A stretch of 64,000 nt of DNA from Ascidia mentula (taxonomy: Eukaryota; Chordata; Ascidiacea; Phlebobranchia; Ascidiidae): positions 4,466,501-4,530,500 of the forward strand of contig OX387200.1 in assembly GCA_947561715.1 (NCBI GenBank), written 5' to 3'. The position numbers were made by a program, and so were the translations under genes. How positions within the stretch are numbered: the first letter of the stretch is position 1; each line of letters starts with the position of its first letter. Under the pieces are notes generated by a model. It searched no databases. It was given only the letters and a program-made list of their open reading frames with translations, and was not told where the DNA came from. Positions 45,697-58,000 of the stretch are shown here, one piece after another.

Positions 45697-46685
45697 ATGA
45701 CAGAAAAGTCTTTGTTTAAGTTGATATGCAACGAAGATACTGTATTTCAGATGCCATTTGAGGAATTCTGTAACCTTTTTCCACAAAAACTGAGGTGAGT
45801 TATGCAATATGTTTTATTGTTACTTTTTGTAATTGTTTTGTGATTTTTTTTGTTGATAGATCTGCGGAAGAAGTTGAATGCCTCTACAATGCCATCAAAG
45901 AGAGAAATCTGGCAAATTTAAAAACAGTTAAAAGAAACATCAAAGAATATCTACACAAAGAAGTACTTTGTTAAAATTCCAACAGATATTGGAAGTTACA
46001 ATGATATAAACCTTACTTAGTATACATTTATTTGTGCATTGAACAGAAAGAAAACTCTAATGCTTCAAAGGCTGAATACGTTCTGGACATGTTGGAATCA
46101 CTGGAACATAATTTGAAAAAGGTTAATTTTTTTTTTACTTTATCTGTATATTAGAATAATTTTGTAAATAAACTGGCAGCCAATTAAAAAAGCTTGGTTT
46201 TTAGGACTTGGAGGTGTTGTCAGAAAATGAGCAAAACTTGGAGAATACTGTTGAGTCGTGAGTTGTTGTTATGTCGTGTTACAATCATTGTATGCTCATG
46301 CTACTGCCTGTTTCATGTGTTATCAAAAGTTACAGTTTGAAAAATCCAACAAACCAATAAAAGCTGAGACGTTTTCTTAATCGTTTTAAAGCTATTTTTA
46401 GTGGTATTTGAGACACTGTATGAATGTAAACAAACAGCATATCTGTGGAAAGAATGTCAAAAATTGCATTATCATTTCAGTATTTCTATCTACAGGTATG
46501 TAAACTATCTGGAAATGCAAGCTGATGAATTAGAAATGCAGTGTCAGGAGGAAACAGAATATCATGACTTTGACAAAAGGGTATTTTTACAAAGATCAAG
46601 TTTCTTTGAGCAAAAATATGTTGATTTGTTATTTGGTGTTGTGCTTTTGCAGTCTCATCTTGACCTATTAAATCTTCTTGTTTGA
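45697..46685 (+). CDS. Small coiled-coil protein, unrecognised
   Basis: Six exons in consistent phase give about 148 aa: 45697-45794, 45860-45962, 46047-46121, 46205-46257, 46496-46580, 46653-46685. The protein starts MTEKSLFKLICNEDTVFQMP and is mostly charged helix (for example AEEVECLYNAIKERNLANLK, AEYVLDMLESLEHNLKKDLE), fitting a coiled coil. The shape (short FEEFCNLFP segment, then helices) recalls small Mis12-complex kinetochore subunits such as PMF1/Nnf1, but that is a weak impression. The last intron (46581-46652) is 72 nt with no in-frame stop, so its retention would add 24 residues and keep the same ending. An AG acceptor lies 16 nt before the ATG and only ~135 bp after the SKIC8 stop. 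Confidence 0.7.
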
Positions 46686-46893
46686 TGCTCCGCTGCATTC
46701 CAAAGTAAGGATCCCGATGACAACCTGTTCTAAAAGCTACATCAGTTCGTGTAACTATTGAAATTGGTCGATGAACGGCGGCGTATAATGGGGCTAAGGA
46801 AGTGTGGGGAAAATCATGGTGTTTTAGAAATCCGAATAATTCTCCCTTGTTTGTATTCACTCGGTGGAGTGGCGTTTTAATAAACAGAACTAC
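46660..46893 (-). other. Exon-like open frame on the minus strand
   Basis: On the minus strand, CTTACTCTTTTGTAG (a good acceptor) is followed by a frame with an ordinary, non-repetitive composition (VNTNKGELFGFLKHHDFPHT, then TDVAFRTGCHRDPYFGMQ). A phase-compatible donor (GGAAGTG|GTATGT) exists upstream near 47076. It overlaps the last exon of the coiled-coil gene antisense. The HRD-x-FG flavour recalls ciliary microtubule inner proteins, but I cannot name a family. It could be an antisense exon or chance. Confidence 0.3.
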
Positions 46894-46960
46894 AAAAGAG
46901 TAAGAAAACACTGTGGTAGTGTGAATTTCAGGAAGTTTTTCCGGTTAATTTTGTCCGGGG

Positions 46961-47309
46961 ATGCCGAGGCGAAAATATACCAGCAGCTCAGAAATCGTGC
47001 CTTTCGGTATTATTCTTCCTTGCCAGAAACGACAAATTATAAAAGTTTGGAATTCCATACAGAGATTATAACATACCACTTCCCGTTGCCGGAAAACACT
47101 CATTTAATCGCCACAACAGTGAAAAGGCAGCGCAGCTTAAAGTACAGGAAATTATTTTAAGAAAGGAACAGACGCCGCGCTCCTCGGATGTGGAGACCAT
47201 CAATTATGATGTCAAAAACTTGTTTACGCGAAAAGTTTTAGGGGTTTGTTGGTTTTTGTGGGGTGGGCTGTTCCTGTTTTATGAGAATTTTTCGTTTTTG
47301 TTAATTTGA
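46961..47309 (+). pseudogene. Small membrane-anchored ORF with a 1-nt frameshift
   Basis: A frame from the ATG at 46961 (MPRRKYTSSSEIVPFG) reads to about 47040. After an AAAA run at 47041-47044 the coding-like frame continues one base out (FGIPYRDYNIPLPVAG, then a charged helix rich in E, K and Q). It ends in a hydrophobic tail (LGVCWFLWGGLFLFY) before TGA at 47307-47309. Removing one A would fuse the two into about 115 residues with a C-terminal membrane anchor. Whether this is a real lesion, a sequencing error or chance is open. An AG acceptor (GAATTTCAG, 46931) lies 29 nt before the ATG. No family recognised. Confidence 0.4.
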
Positions 47310-48082
47310 ACCCTCTGTGTTATTTACTCAAAGCAAGGCCAAGCATTTGTTTGATTAATTAGCCTGGGCTGCGGGGCAGTTCATAAGCATGTATGAATAT
47401 GTTAAGCGGATGTTTAAGTTACACGATTTGTAAACTATAGTTGTCTCCGCTTGTGTGGTATTGATGGACGATTCTTGTCAATCTACAATAATAAAACATG
47501 CCAAGCCTAACATTGAAGGAATTTATAATTATATTTGTAACAAAAGTATTAGTACTGAAGACGTCTATGGGTTCTTATTACAATTCAATATTCAAACAAC
47601 TAGCCTATAGTGCCTATCTTGATAAACCTTGAATGTTTTGTCAGTGGCCATGCCATGTCGTAGGCCTAGAAATAGTTTTCACCCAATCCTGTCTCTAAAC
47701 GTCTGGACTGTGGTATTCTTGCAAAAAGTTCACACAGAATTACAAAAATGGTAAATTTTGTGCACTTATTTTGACACTAGTCCAGGGTTTCTCAATGGTG
47801 GTTCTCCGCAAACAGAGTCCGCATTGGTTGTTACAATAAAATTAGTTACAACGTAGTTTGTTTTGGCTGTTTTTGCATGCTACTTTATAGTTTGATCCGA
47901 GATCTGTTTATTGAAATCCCAAAACTTCACTTACATGACTTTCCCTGAAGCATTAGCATACTTTGTAAAAGTGAAATAAAAGTTTTATCTGATAAAGTAT
48001 TTTGTTTTTCAGGTTTATGTGTGGCTCAAATTTGAACCTGCTATAATTAAAATTGTTTTATCTTTGAATTAACAACGACACA
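47310..48082. other. Intergenic before ARNT
   Basis: No gene that I can support. CAGGGTTTCTCAATGGTGG at 47783 resembles a hAT-type terminus but has no partner end. An acceptor-like TTTTTCAG lies at about 48005-48012, before the ARNT start, and may bound a 5' UTR exon. Confidence 0.4.
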
Positions 48083-51000
48083 ATGGATTCCGAGTAAGTA
48101 GACTTTCTTAAAAATTAATACCATCTGCTACAATGACTGTAAATCATCAAGGAGATTTGACTCTGTCAGAAATGTACATCTTTATGCAGTTCAAACGTGT
48201 TAATTGCACAGACTCACAGTTTCTTTCCTGGACATATCCTCAAAGTAAACCTGTTGGCATGCAGTCCTTGTTTTCAATGAGAGAATAAAAACCTTTTGAG
48301 ACAGTGTATTTGCATGCAAAAGAGTGCCAAGGCAAGAAAGTAAGAAAATAGAGAGTGGATATGCACGGACACAGCAGCTAGAGAAAGAATGTGACAGGCA
48401 GACAGGATATGTCACGAGCGTGGCATTTCAAATGTATACTTACACACACACACATGTGATTGATGATTGTCGTTTGTCAATGTGTCGTGTCTGTTTTGTT
48501 CAGATCACATTTCATTTCACTCAGACTGAGATTAAGCTGGTTTATGCCAAGTGTTTAGTATTTTTTTTATTAAACCAGGTTAATAATGATGTCTTTGAGG
48601 TAGGCTCTGGTGTAAGTTGCATAAAAATTAACTGGTTGGTAGTTTTTAGATACAAATTTTTAAAAATTTTAATCACAAATGCCAACTAAAGCGTGTTTTG
48701 CAAATCAGTGGCAATAGTTCAAGAAGGTCAATACCTACTTGCCATATCTGTAGAGTAGCTCCGGCATGTATATTAACCTCAAACATTTCTATCATTTTCA
48801 GAAAGAGCATCGAGGATATGTCCCAGAAAGAAAAGGAAAAGTTCGCAAGGGAAAATCATTCTGAAATTGAACGCAGACGAAGAAACAAAATGACCGCATA
48901 CATCACTGAACTTTCTGACATGGTGCCAACATGCAGTGCTCTTGCAAGGTACAATCCCTTAAAAATTTAAAAACATAACTTACAGTTTTACAAAAATTGC
49001 TGAATTGTTGCAAAAAAATTTGTTGCTGCACTTAGAAAACCAGACAAACTAACAATTTTGCGGATGGCTGTCTCGCACATGAAGAACCTCCGAGGAGCAA
49101 TGGCTGGTGGAATGGAAAACAATTATAAACCTTCTTTTCTTACAGATCAAGTGGGTAGATTGCTTATGTGCCTGTTTTTTAACAACAAAATATTTAAAAT
49201 CTATTTCTGACTATAGCATGTAGCACTGTATGTTGACAAACACACAAAGTTAAAACAACTTACACCTAACATCGTACTTTAAAGACAATGTTTATTTTGA
49301 TAGGAGCTCAAGCACCTTGTTCTTGAAGCTGCCGATGGCTTTCTCTTTGTCACTGCATGCGATTCCAGTCAAGTTGTGTATGTCTCAGACACTGTGACTG
49401 CCGTCCTAAACCAGGTACTGAACACCACAAATCAGTGACTTTTTTGTGTAACATTGCTTGTGTTATTTTTAAGGCGTCTGTAATGCTGTTAAATGGTGCA
49501 TTTCTCAGTAAGCTTTTCCACTAATGTTAAACTCCAGTGTTGTTGTGATGCCAACACAATTAGTTAGCTTTGTCTTTTTTTATAACATTTGTTGCGTAAG
49601 TTTGTAAAAGTAGTAACAATAAAAAAACATTTGGCAAGAAACTAATAAAAATCATTGTGTAAGCTGCAGACAGATGGCCACTGTTTTGGCCTGAAAGGTC
49701 TTATCAGTGCAGCTGGTGTGTCTCCACTTTGCTTATCATAATACAAATCAGTCCGGGATATTTTCATTCCAACAGATATGATTATCTGTTTTTGTAACAG
49801 GCGCATTCTGATTGGAACGGCCACCTTCTGTACGATCTTATTCATCCTGACGATGTTGGAAAAGTAAGAGAACAACTTTGTATATCGGATTCACCAAACA
49901 CTGGTAAGATGTCACCATAATTCTTAATATTTCCTTATTCTTCATGCTAACTAGGCTTCATTTTTATGTTTTGTTCAGGGCGAGTGTTGGACTTAAAGAC
50001 GGGCACAGTCAAAAAAGAGGGCCAGCAAAGCTCGGTGAGGATGTGCATGGGTTCCAGACGGGCATTCATTTGTAGAATGAGATGTGGAAAGCATCAGATG
50101 ACCAACATGGCTCGTCCGAGATATATGAGAGCTCAGTAGGTCCTATTGTAAATAGTGTATTAATGGTTTTATTTTCTTTTACAATTTTCTATGTGCAAAA
50201 GTTATATATTCCTGATTTGCTAATGCTTTTGACCGATTAAATGTAAAAATAGTTGGGATAGATGTAAATCATGTGACATGTAATAGTTGCATGTATTATT
50301 AACTAATTACAAATGAAACAGTGTTAATGTTGTGTAAAGAAAGTCAATTTTGCATTATACAAAGCATTTATGCATTCTAGAAATACGCTTGGACAACCTG
50401 AAGATGGAAAAGACTTGTATGCGGTGATGCATGTAACTGGGTTCATCCGGGCATGGCCACCAGCTGGTTATGGCTCTGAGGCAGATGACATGGAGGATGT
50501 TTCACTAAGTGCTGGTGCCAACAATTCTGGAAACTACTGTCTTGTTGCTGTTGCGAGATTGCAGGTAAAAAAATGTGTTTATTTGTTTCTCAACCAAACA
50601 TAAACATTTTATGTTGGTAATGGGCCAGGGTCTGGCAAAACTACATGTATATTTTGCTTTCATAGTTAAGTTGTGAATTGGTGGGTAACATAAATGTTTT
50701 ACCCTAACTTCTTGGTAATTTTAAGATTTAAAGTAATGTTCATTTGCTGACACTTCTTTTACTCAGAAAAACTGCTTAATTTGAGGTAATTTGCATACTA
50801 GAGCCAATGTAGGGTATTTCGATCAGTTCAAAGAATTGTGCAGGACAGCTTTGCCAGAAGGCCACAGAAAGTATTGATTATGTGTTGGTTGGCAAACTTT
50901 TACCTCCAATATTTTCTATTATAGTAAATATAACACTTTATCTATTTGAATGAGAAACTGATGATGGCAGACTCAAGTAGATTTTTTCAGTATTTGCTAT

Positions 51001-53822
51001 TATTTTGTTGTGCATTATATAAATATTGTACATATGCGTACCAATGCATTAAGTCCCTCCAATAACTTGTCATTAGTGTGTTGTTACATGTCATATGATA
51101 TTTCACCTTTTACAAATTTACAGTTACGTTGGTATGGAATGAAAGTTAGCACATGGATGTTCACAATATTTACAAATGCATTTAAAACATTCCAGGGTTT
51201 GACAATGTAACTGAGACAGCTTATATGTGCAAGTGTCTAATTATGTATCCTTTATTGGTTGTTTATAAACAGATAACAAGTCATCCAAGTGCTGGTGAGA
51301 TCAGTTCCTCCCAGGATGTTACTGAGTTTGTTTCAAGACATGGCAAGGATGGAACTTTTACATTTGTTGACCTGCGCGTAACTGGTGTTCTTGGCTATCA
51401 ACCCCAGGTAAGACTCATGTTAATATTGATTGGATTGGTGATTTCAAAAAGGTGGTTCCTAAAAATTTCAATTGGAAAACTTGTTTCTACATTGGACAAA
51501 GTTAAGCAATTCACAGTAAGAGTAAATGTCTAAATATGTGTGAAAGATTTGGAAAATTTAGGTTAAATAATGGGATTTTTGCTATTGTTAGTTCATTGAA
51601 AAACAATCAATTTTTAACAACCTCAATATATCCATTGTGTTGATTGTCCATGTTGATTTATGCCTAGGATCTCTTAACCAAGATGCCTTCTGATTTTTAC
51701 CACCCAGAGGACATAGAGCACATGAAAGAGAGCTTCAAGCAAGTTTTGCTTCTTAAAGGACAGGTAATACACAGTTGTTGTATTTACGTCAACAAATGCT
51801 CAACAATGCTTGAGAATTGATTCTGGGAATCATTTCCCATTCTGTTGCAATTTGGCCCTGAAGATTTCCACCTTATTATATACATAACAACTGTCCAAGA
51901 AACTTTCGTTTTAGGTTAAGATTTTAACCTGAAACGTTGTTAAATGCTCAACAATCTAACATTTTGTTTTCAGGTGCTCACTATGTCGTATAGATTCAGA
52001 GCCCAGTCTGGAGAATACGTTTGGCTTCGGACAAGCTCTTTCTCATTCCAGAATCCATACAACAATGAAGTGGAATATGTGGTGTGCACAAACACCCTCG
52101 TCAAGTAAGTGTGCAGAATTGCTGCTTGACATGTGGTGTGTATTTACATAATAATGAACCATGTAACTGTCAAAAACAGCAACGTTTAATTCTTTTGCCT
52201 ATTAGTCTGCACATGATATCTGAAGCAGTTCATTGCTCAGTGAGAGAATTTCTTTCACTTCACCTATTGTGTATGGTGGATATATGCCCAGTCAACATAC
52301 TATAAACAGCATTATTTACATCTTGTATTCAATGGTCAATGTTATACATGGTTACCACTTCATGGTATATTCACAAGCTGACAAAAATAAAGGCAAACCT
52401 AGGAAGGCCTTCTTTCTAACCACCCTTATGTTTTTAGGCAACCTGGAACTGATCAACACCCAGTGGAGGTTCCCAACGCAGCGGTTCCAGCAGAAATAAA
52501 GTCAATGCCAACTTACGCTCATGCTGCAAGTGAGCAATCGCCCCAAGTTATGCAGCAATATCCCATGACCCAAGGTACTTGTGTTCATCTTGTAATAAAA
52601 GTATTGATTTTCTCCAAGATGTGCAGAATTAAAAACATGATTTTTTAGTCATAACCTATCATATTTTCGTTGTTATTTTAAACATGTTTAAACACTATAT
52701 TTTGTCACTGGTAACAAACCTGTGTACTAACTGACTGATGTATCACAAATTTTCCTTAATGTGTAATGTCTTGTTAATATTCTACAGAATCTTTCCTGTG
52801 TGCCTGCTTGTGTTTTAAGCATTGTATGGTTGTTAATTTGATCAAAGATCTTTTGATTGATAAAATTTTATAACAGAATAAAATTTTTGTGCAGTTGGAG
52901 TAAAAAGCCCAGGTACAGATATGGACTACTCCCCACAACAGGTATCTACTAATACATTTAAACACTTGTCATTTGTTTTCTTATTGGTGATAATAACTAT
53001 GTATTTTTCCAATAGTTTAATTCTCCAAGTCAGGCTGGATGGAACCACGCATCTGGTGTACAAGCTAATGTCAGTCCCTACCAATCCCAACAACCAACAT
53101 CAGAACAGTTTGCTGCTAACATGGGTATGATTAAGAGTCAAACTTGCCGTAACTATGATTCGCAATTACAATAGGACAAATTGAAGCTTTTCTCAACATT
53201 TTATATGTAGTGATCACAATTGTTCACCTATTTTCAACTCAGACCAGGTTGTATATGCTTAACTACAAATGGAAGAAACATTTTTCCAAATACCGTCTTT
53301 AACTGGTATGTAACTGTTTCCTGACAGCAGCCACACAACACAATTCAGCATCTGCACCGTATAGCTCTGGATCATACCAACCTTCTCCGCCTGTGGGAAT
53401 GTACCCAGTCAGTGGTGCTCATCACCCAATCAGAGATGCTTACCAGCAGGTAAACTAACGCTATTCGAGTGAAATTTAATTTTAAAGGTTGCAAAATATT
53501 GTAAGCTGCAGGTCTCACCAGTGCAGGCATCAATTTTAAGCCAACACAGAAAAATTTTTTTTTTTACTTCAAAATTCCTCCTTCCCGAAAATCAAAACGT
53601 TTCTCTCTCATTTTTTTCAAAAGGTTTCGCGAATTTTTAGAAAGAGAGAGACCAGTGACCCTCAATATTACAATAAATATCCAATATCATCAACATAATA
53701 AGGCAAAAAAATATTTTGTTCGGCAGGAGGTGATGGCGAACATGATAGAACCAGGTACGGTCGCTTACACTGAAGCTGGCTACAACAACTTGGGAATGTA
53801 TCCATCCTACTCAGAATCATGA
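48083..53822 (+). CDS. ARNT: ARNT, bHLH-PAS transcription factor
   Basis: ARNT is the common partner of class I bHLH-PAS factors (AHR, HIF, SIM) and acts in the nucleus. Fifteen exons in consistent phase give 566 aa: 48083-48093, 48802-48948, 49036-49150, 49304-49414, 49801-49903, 49979-50135, 50381-50564, 51273-51407, 51668-51763, 51974-52104, 52438-52574, 52895-52941, 53016-53124, 53328-53449, 53727-53822. The basic region [20 protein letters not shown] and [20 protein letters not shown] are of ARNT rather than BMAL type (BMAL has KRRRDKMN). PAS-A ([31 protein letters not shown]) and PAS-B ([47 protein letters not shown]) are both complete. The Gln/Ser/Tyr/Pro-rich C-terminus is about 220 residues shorter than in the 789-aa human protein. 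Confidence 0.95.
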
Positions 53823-55031
53823 GTTCACCATGAGCCCCTGCAATTACCTGTTCATTTGTTCAATATGCAGTTGACATTCCGGTAATGTCTGTGCCTTTTT
53901 AACTTTTGCCTATGGGTAGCCTCCACATAGTTGTGTTAAACAATTTATCGCAGAACTTCTTGTTCCAATGGAACACTCTGGAAGTTGGTCGCCTTATTGC
54001 ACTATACAGTTTTTAGTACATTTTAAGGGGATCATCGTCCATCGGTAATTATTATTCTTGTTAACCCTCACACTTTTGTTCTATTTCATTTATGCCTTGC
54101 ACAAATCTCGCTGTTCAAAGACATCATCCCTGTACAGCTTTTTTCAATTGCTTGCTTTCGCCAGTGGCGTGTTGCCGAAAAATCGTGTTGTTGCTTCTTT
54201 AAAGCGTTTCATTGGAAACACTCATTACCTTGATTTTAATACTGTTGTGGGAGGTTGCCAACAGTATACCAGCTAGTTCCACCTCGTGGGTTTCGTTCTT
54301 GCGCTTTTAGTACGATTTTAAAATAATTTGTTGCCAAACGGATTTTTGTGTTTTTTGTGCTCGTTAGTAAACATTCGCCGCGTCTGTGAGTTGTCGTGGG
54401 TTCGAGTATTGGATTTTCTTATTGTGAATAAAATACGGGAAGCACTTGTAATAATTGTATTAAAGTAAACGGAACACAACACGAAAGTACAAAAAGTTTC
54501 AAGAAGATGTGTGTGTCACTGTTCATCAAAGCGGTCGAGACTGCCCAACGTAGACGTCTGACTTGTAGCTGTTTGCGAGCAACAGATGAAGACATTTTTT
54601 GGGGAGATAACAAATTATACTTACAGAGTTTTCGTTGTAACATTACAGTTTCTGCAAGTTGGCGGATTCGTCTGAAATCCTCTTTCAAATTGCCCAAATC
54701 GGATATACTCCATTCCCCTGGGCATAAACTCATATGCATTAGGAAAATTTACGGCAATATTAAATTGATGTATTGTGAGTATTTTTGCATGAGATTTCGG
54801 TATTTCTCAATTTTTTGACAGATCCGTCGGTACCATTAGGCAGCACCCCCGTGATTTGGGTCAAATTTACCTTGTTTTTTTTGGGGGGGCTTTTATGTTA
54901 GCTTAAGCCAGGGGTGTCCAAAGCGTGGCCCACGGGCCAAATGTGGGCCGCTGCGGCATTTCATTTTACCCGCGGCTGTGGTTTTAAACTGTTCGCTTTT
55001 TTATTTAAAAAAAATTCTTCGAAAATGTAGT
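53823..55031. other. Intergenic between ARNT and the large minus-strand gene
   Basis: This contains the ARNT 3' region (candidate AATAAA at 54427-54432). Open frames at 54058-54276 and 54507-54818 lack recognisable features. A hAT-like end is described separately at 54909. Confidence 0.45.
54909..55010 (+). mobile_element. hAT-like element end
   Basis: CAGGGGTGTCCAAAGCGTGG, then CCCACGGGCCAAATGTGGGC, closely resembles the terminal sequence of widespread hAT families (CAGGGGTG followed by GGCCCGCGGGCC-like palindromes). Only one end is visible; no transposase and no 8-bp duplication were found. Confidence 0.5.
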
Positions 55032-58000
55032 TTAAAAAAGCTTCCGTGCCATTTTAGCAGTTTGTGAAACAAAACGATCCATGTGTAGGCCTAATTTTTT
55101 TTGCCTAAATAAAACGAAAAAAAAATGATTGCTACAACGTTTTGATGCAGGACAAATACCGGACATAGATTGGCTGGATGGCGCTTCGAGCCCTAGAGTA
55201 TGTGCGGCAACTGCGTGCACTTCGTCCAATTCGCTTCTCACATCACTAAGAGCCTGACGTGACATCTGGTCCAATTCTGCAAATACGAAATTAAAATTGT
55301 GGCGACGTCAATGATCAAGTCAATGAAATTTTATGCCCAGTACATATGTCGTGCAAATTGCACGAAACATTGCTATACGTTGTCTGATTATAGTGGTAGA
55401 CATCCCTGCGTATATGTTGCCAGCGAAGTTGTGTGCTGAGTTCCCGTAGCTCAGCAAAGCGTTGGGCCTGGTAAACCCAGGGTCGGGTCATGAGTTCAAA
55501 CCTCACCGGGAGCCTGATTGTTCAGATATTGATTTTGGGAAAAAGTGGCTGATCCAGCTAAGCTGTGAAGCCTGTAAATCTACTGATAATTTTAGTGATA
55601 AAAGTCCAACGTGCATAATTGTAACAAGGTTCAAAGGCTTCGCAGCCAAGGCATTTGTAACAAAAACGACAAAGGCACAGAACGACTGTCTGTGAACAAT
55701 CTAATTAATCTGTTGAGTAAATATATAGCCTACATAAAAACATGAGTTCCCTTTTTTGCAGGTAAAGATTAATGAAACCAGGTCAAACAATTGGCACCTG
55801 TACTCATAAGAGGAGGGAGAAGTGTTTCAGACAACCGCTGTGTTTCCGACAAGCAAGACATCACCACATTCTCCTCCAGTCTGAGAACTTCCTCAGAGAA
55901 CACTTTCTTTGCGTGTGTTTCCGGCTCTTCACCGGTGAGAATTTGTCTTACTTCTCGCAACATATTTGTCAAGGATCGCAAATCGCCGATGGAGAATGTG
56001 CTGCTGGATACTAACATCAAAAGTAAATTACTATCATTAAGTGCTGGTTGAAATGTATGTCTGTTACCCGAAGATTGCGATGGGCCGTAACTTGACGTTG
56101 AGTAGCTTTCTGTCGCATCACAATATAATATAATGGTTTGGGAGAAAAGTACGGCATGCAGGTATGATTGTACGCCATAGATTTTAGTTGAAATACCTAC
56201 CTTGCCGTTCTTCAGTGAATGTGTAAGCCTCAACTGGAAGCACCATTTCCTCACCAAATGTTGCTTCACTTGCTACACTTTGGTCTAAAAAACATGGTTG
56301 GAATTGTTCCTCGAAGTACGATAAGTTATATGCGCCGTGGCGGTGATAATCCTGTGTATAAAACACAGAACAAACATAATTGATCGCGCAAACTGATAAC
56401 ATAAGAACAAAACTCATCAGCGATTACAAAGATGACGAGTCACAACTCGGGAAATCACAACTAATTTTGAATACTAACCATAGAGGTAGCGGCTCAGACT
56501 TTATGGCATTACAATCAAATAAAAAAACAACCTATTTCAGACACTTAATAACGGTTTTATGTCAAACGTTATGGAAGACTTTGCCCTGCCGTTTGGCTGG
56601 CAAGATCGTCTACAAGAGTCACACAAAGCTGGACTGGTGAGAGGTTTAGCCAAATCAGCCGGAATCCTGACATTCTACACAGCCTGTAGCAACACATCAT
56701 CTCCAGATGCGACTGGCTGCAATCACACGAAAGATGGTGATTCTCCGTTGAGGTGAGGCAACCAACTTTACATATGGGTAATTGACTCGATAACCATGAC
56801 AGTAGCCTGGTAGCAATATGTTTTCCACAAAATACAAATGAGCAGAGTTAAAAATTACCGACAAAACCATAGCTAACCGACCCTAAATGTAAAAGTTTCA
56901 ACAAAAGAGAAAACAAACCTGTTTCATCATCGTTCAAATCAGAGAATTTGTTTATATTCCAGAATGTTTGAGTGAAGAATTGGTCAGTATTTGGGTCCAC
57001 TTCACTTGGTACAGGGGTGTCTGGAAGTTTGAATGTTTTTCAACATGTATTCTTGGTATAAATATTTACACTTGAATGTTTTCACCTTGTTTTTCCCTTT
57101 CTATGGTCCAATCTAACTCCTTGATAGTTACAGTTGGCAGAAAGTTTTCGGTACTTGTTGTTAGGTCTTCATCATCGTAAGTTGTGTAACTACCAGCTAA
57201 AATGTTTTTGGTAAAAAGTTCAACACTCATTAACAAATTTGACTTATCATAAAAAACACAAAATATACAAACTTGTTTCTAATGCTGATGGTGAAAAATC
57301 TGTCAGTCTATATAAATCCTTGATGTAATCTTCACTGCGGCTAATAGTCTCATTAATGGCTGATGAATCCTGACTGAAATAATCTGTAGGTGCTTGTAAG
57401 GTTTCTTCCTCCAGTGCCACTTCAGTGTGTCGCGAAAGAGAGAGAAAGGATCCCTCAGTTGATTTGTCTGATAAAAATGAACCAAATGTTAAAATAACAA
57501 ATACTCCAAAGGTGAAATTCAACTAAAATTCAAAACTTACCAACTGCTGTACTGTGCTCTGGTGTTCCGAGTATAATTTCACTTAACTCTGCATCAATAA
57601 AGTCATCTTCTTCAAAGAAAGTTAATTCCACTGATGTAGTATCTTCTGGCACAGATTTTTTTGAAATACTTGTTCTTTTTAATGGTTTAGGTGCTTCCTT
57701 TTCAATTTTCCCAGAAACAGATTCTTCTGAATGTTTTCGAACAATTGGTTTAGTTTTGGTTGGGACTTCAACGAGAGCGGTTGACTCAAATGTATCACTG
57801 CTTATACTTCCCAAAGCAATGCCTTAAAAACAGATTTTAAGATCTTATTTTTATGTCAGTAGCTGGAAGTGGCATTTTTTAATAGTATTCTAACATACTC
57901 AAATAATTTGTCTTTACAAAACTATAGAATGTACCTGTATGTGATGGCAAAGCTGTAAAATATGACGTTGTCTCCTGATCTTCACCAAAACCTGCACCAT

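Noticed and set aside
54507-54818. 103-codon ORF downstream of ARNT
   Set aside because: Lies in the presumed 3' flank of ARNT, lacks domains, and an antisense frame of similar length exists.
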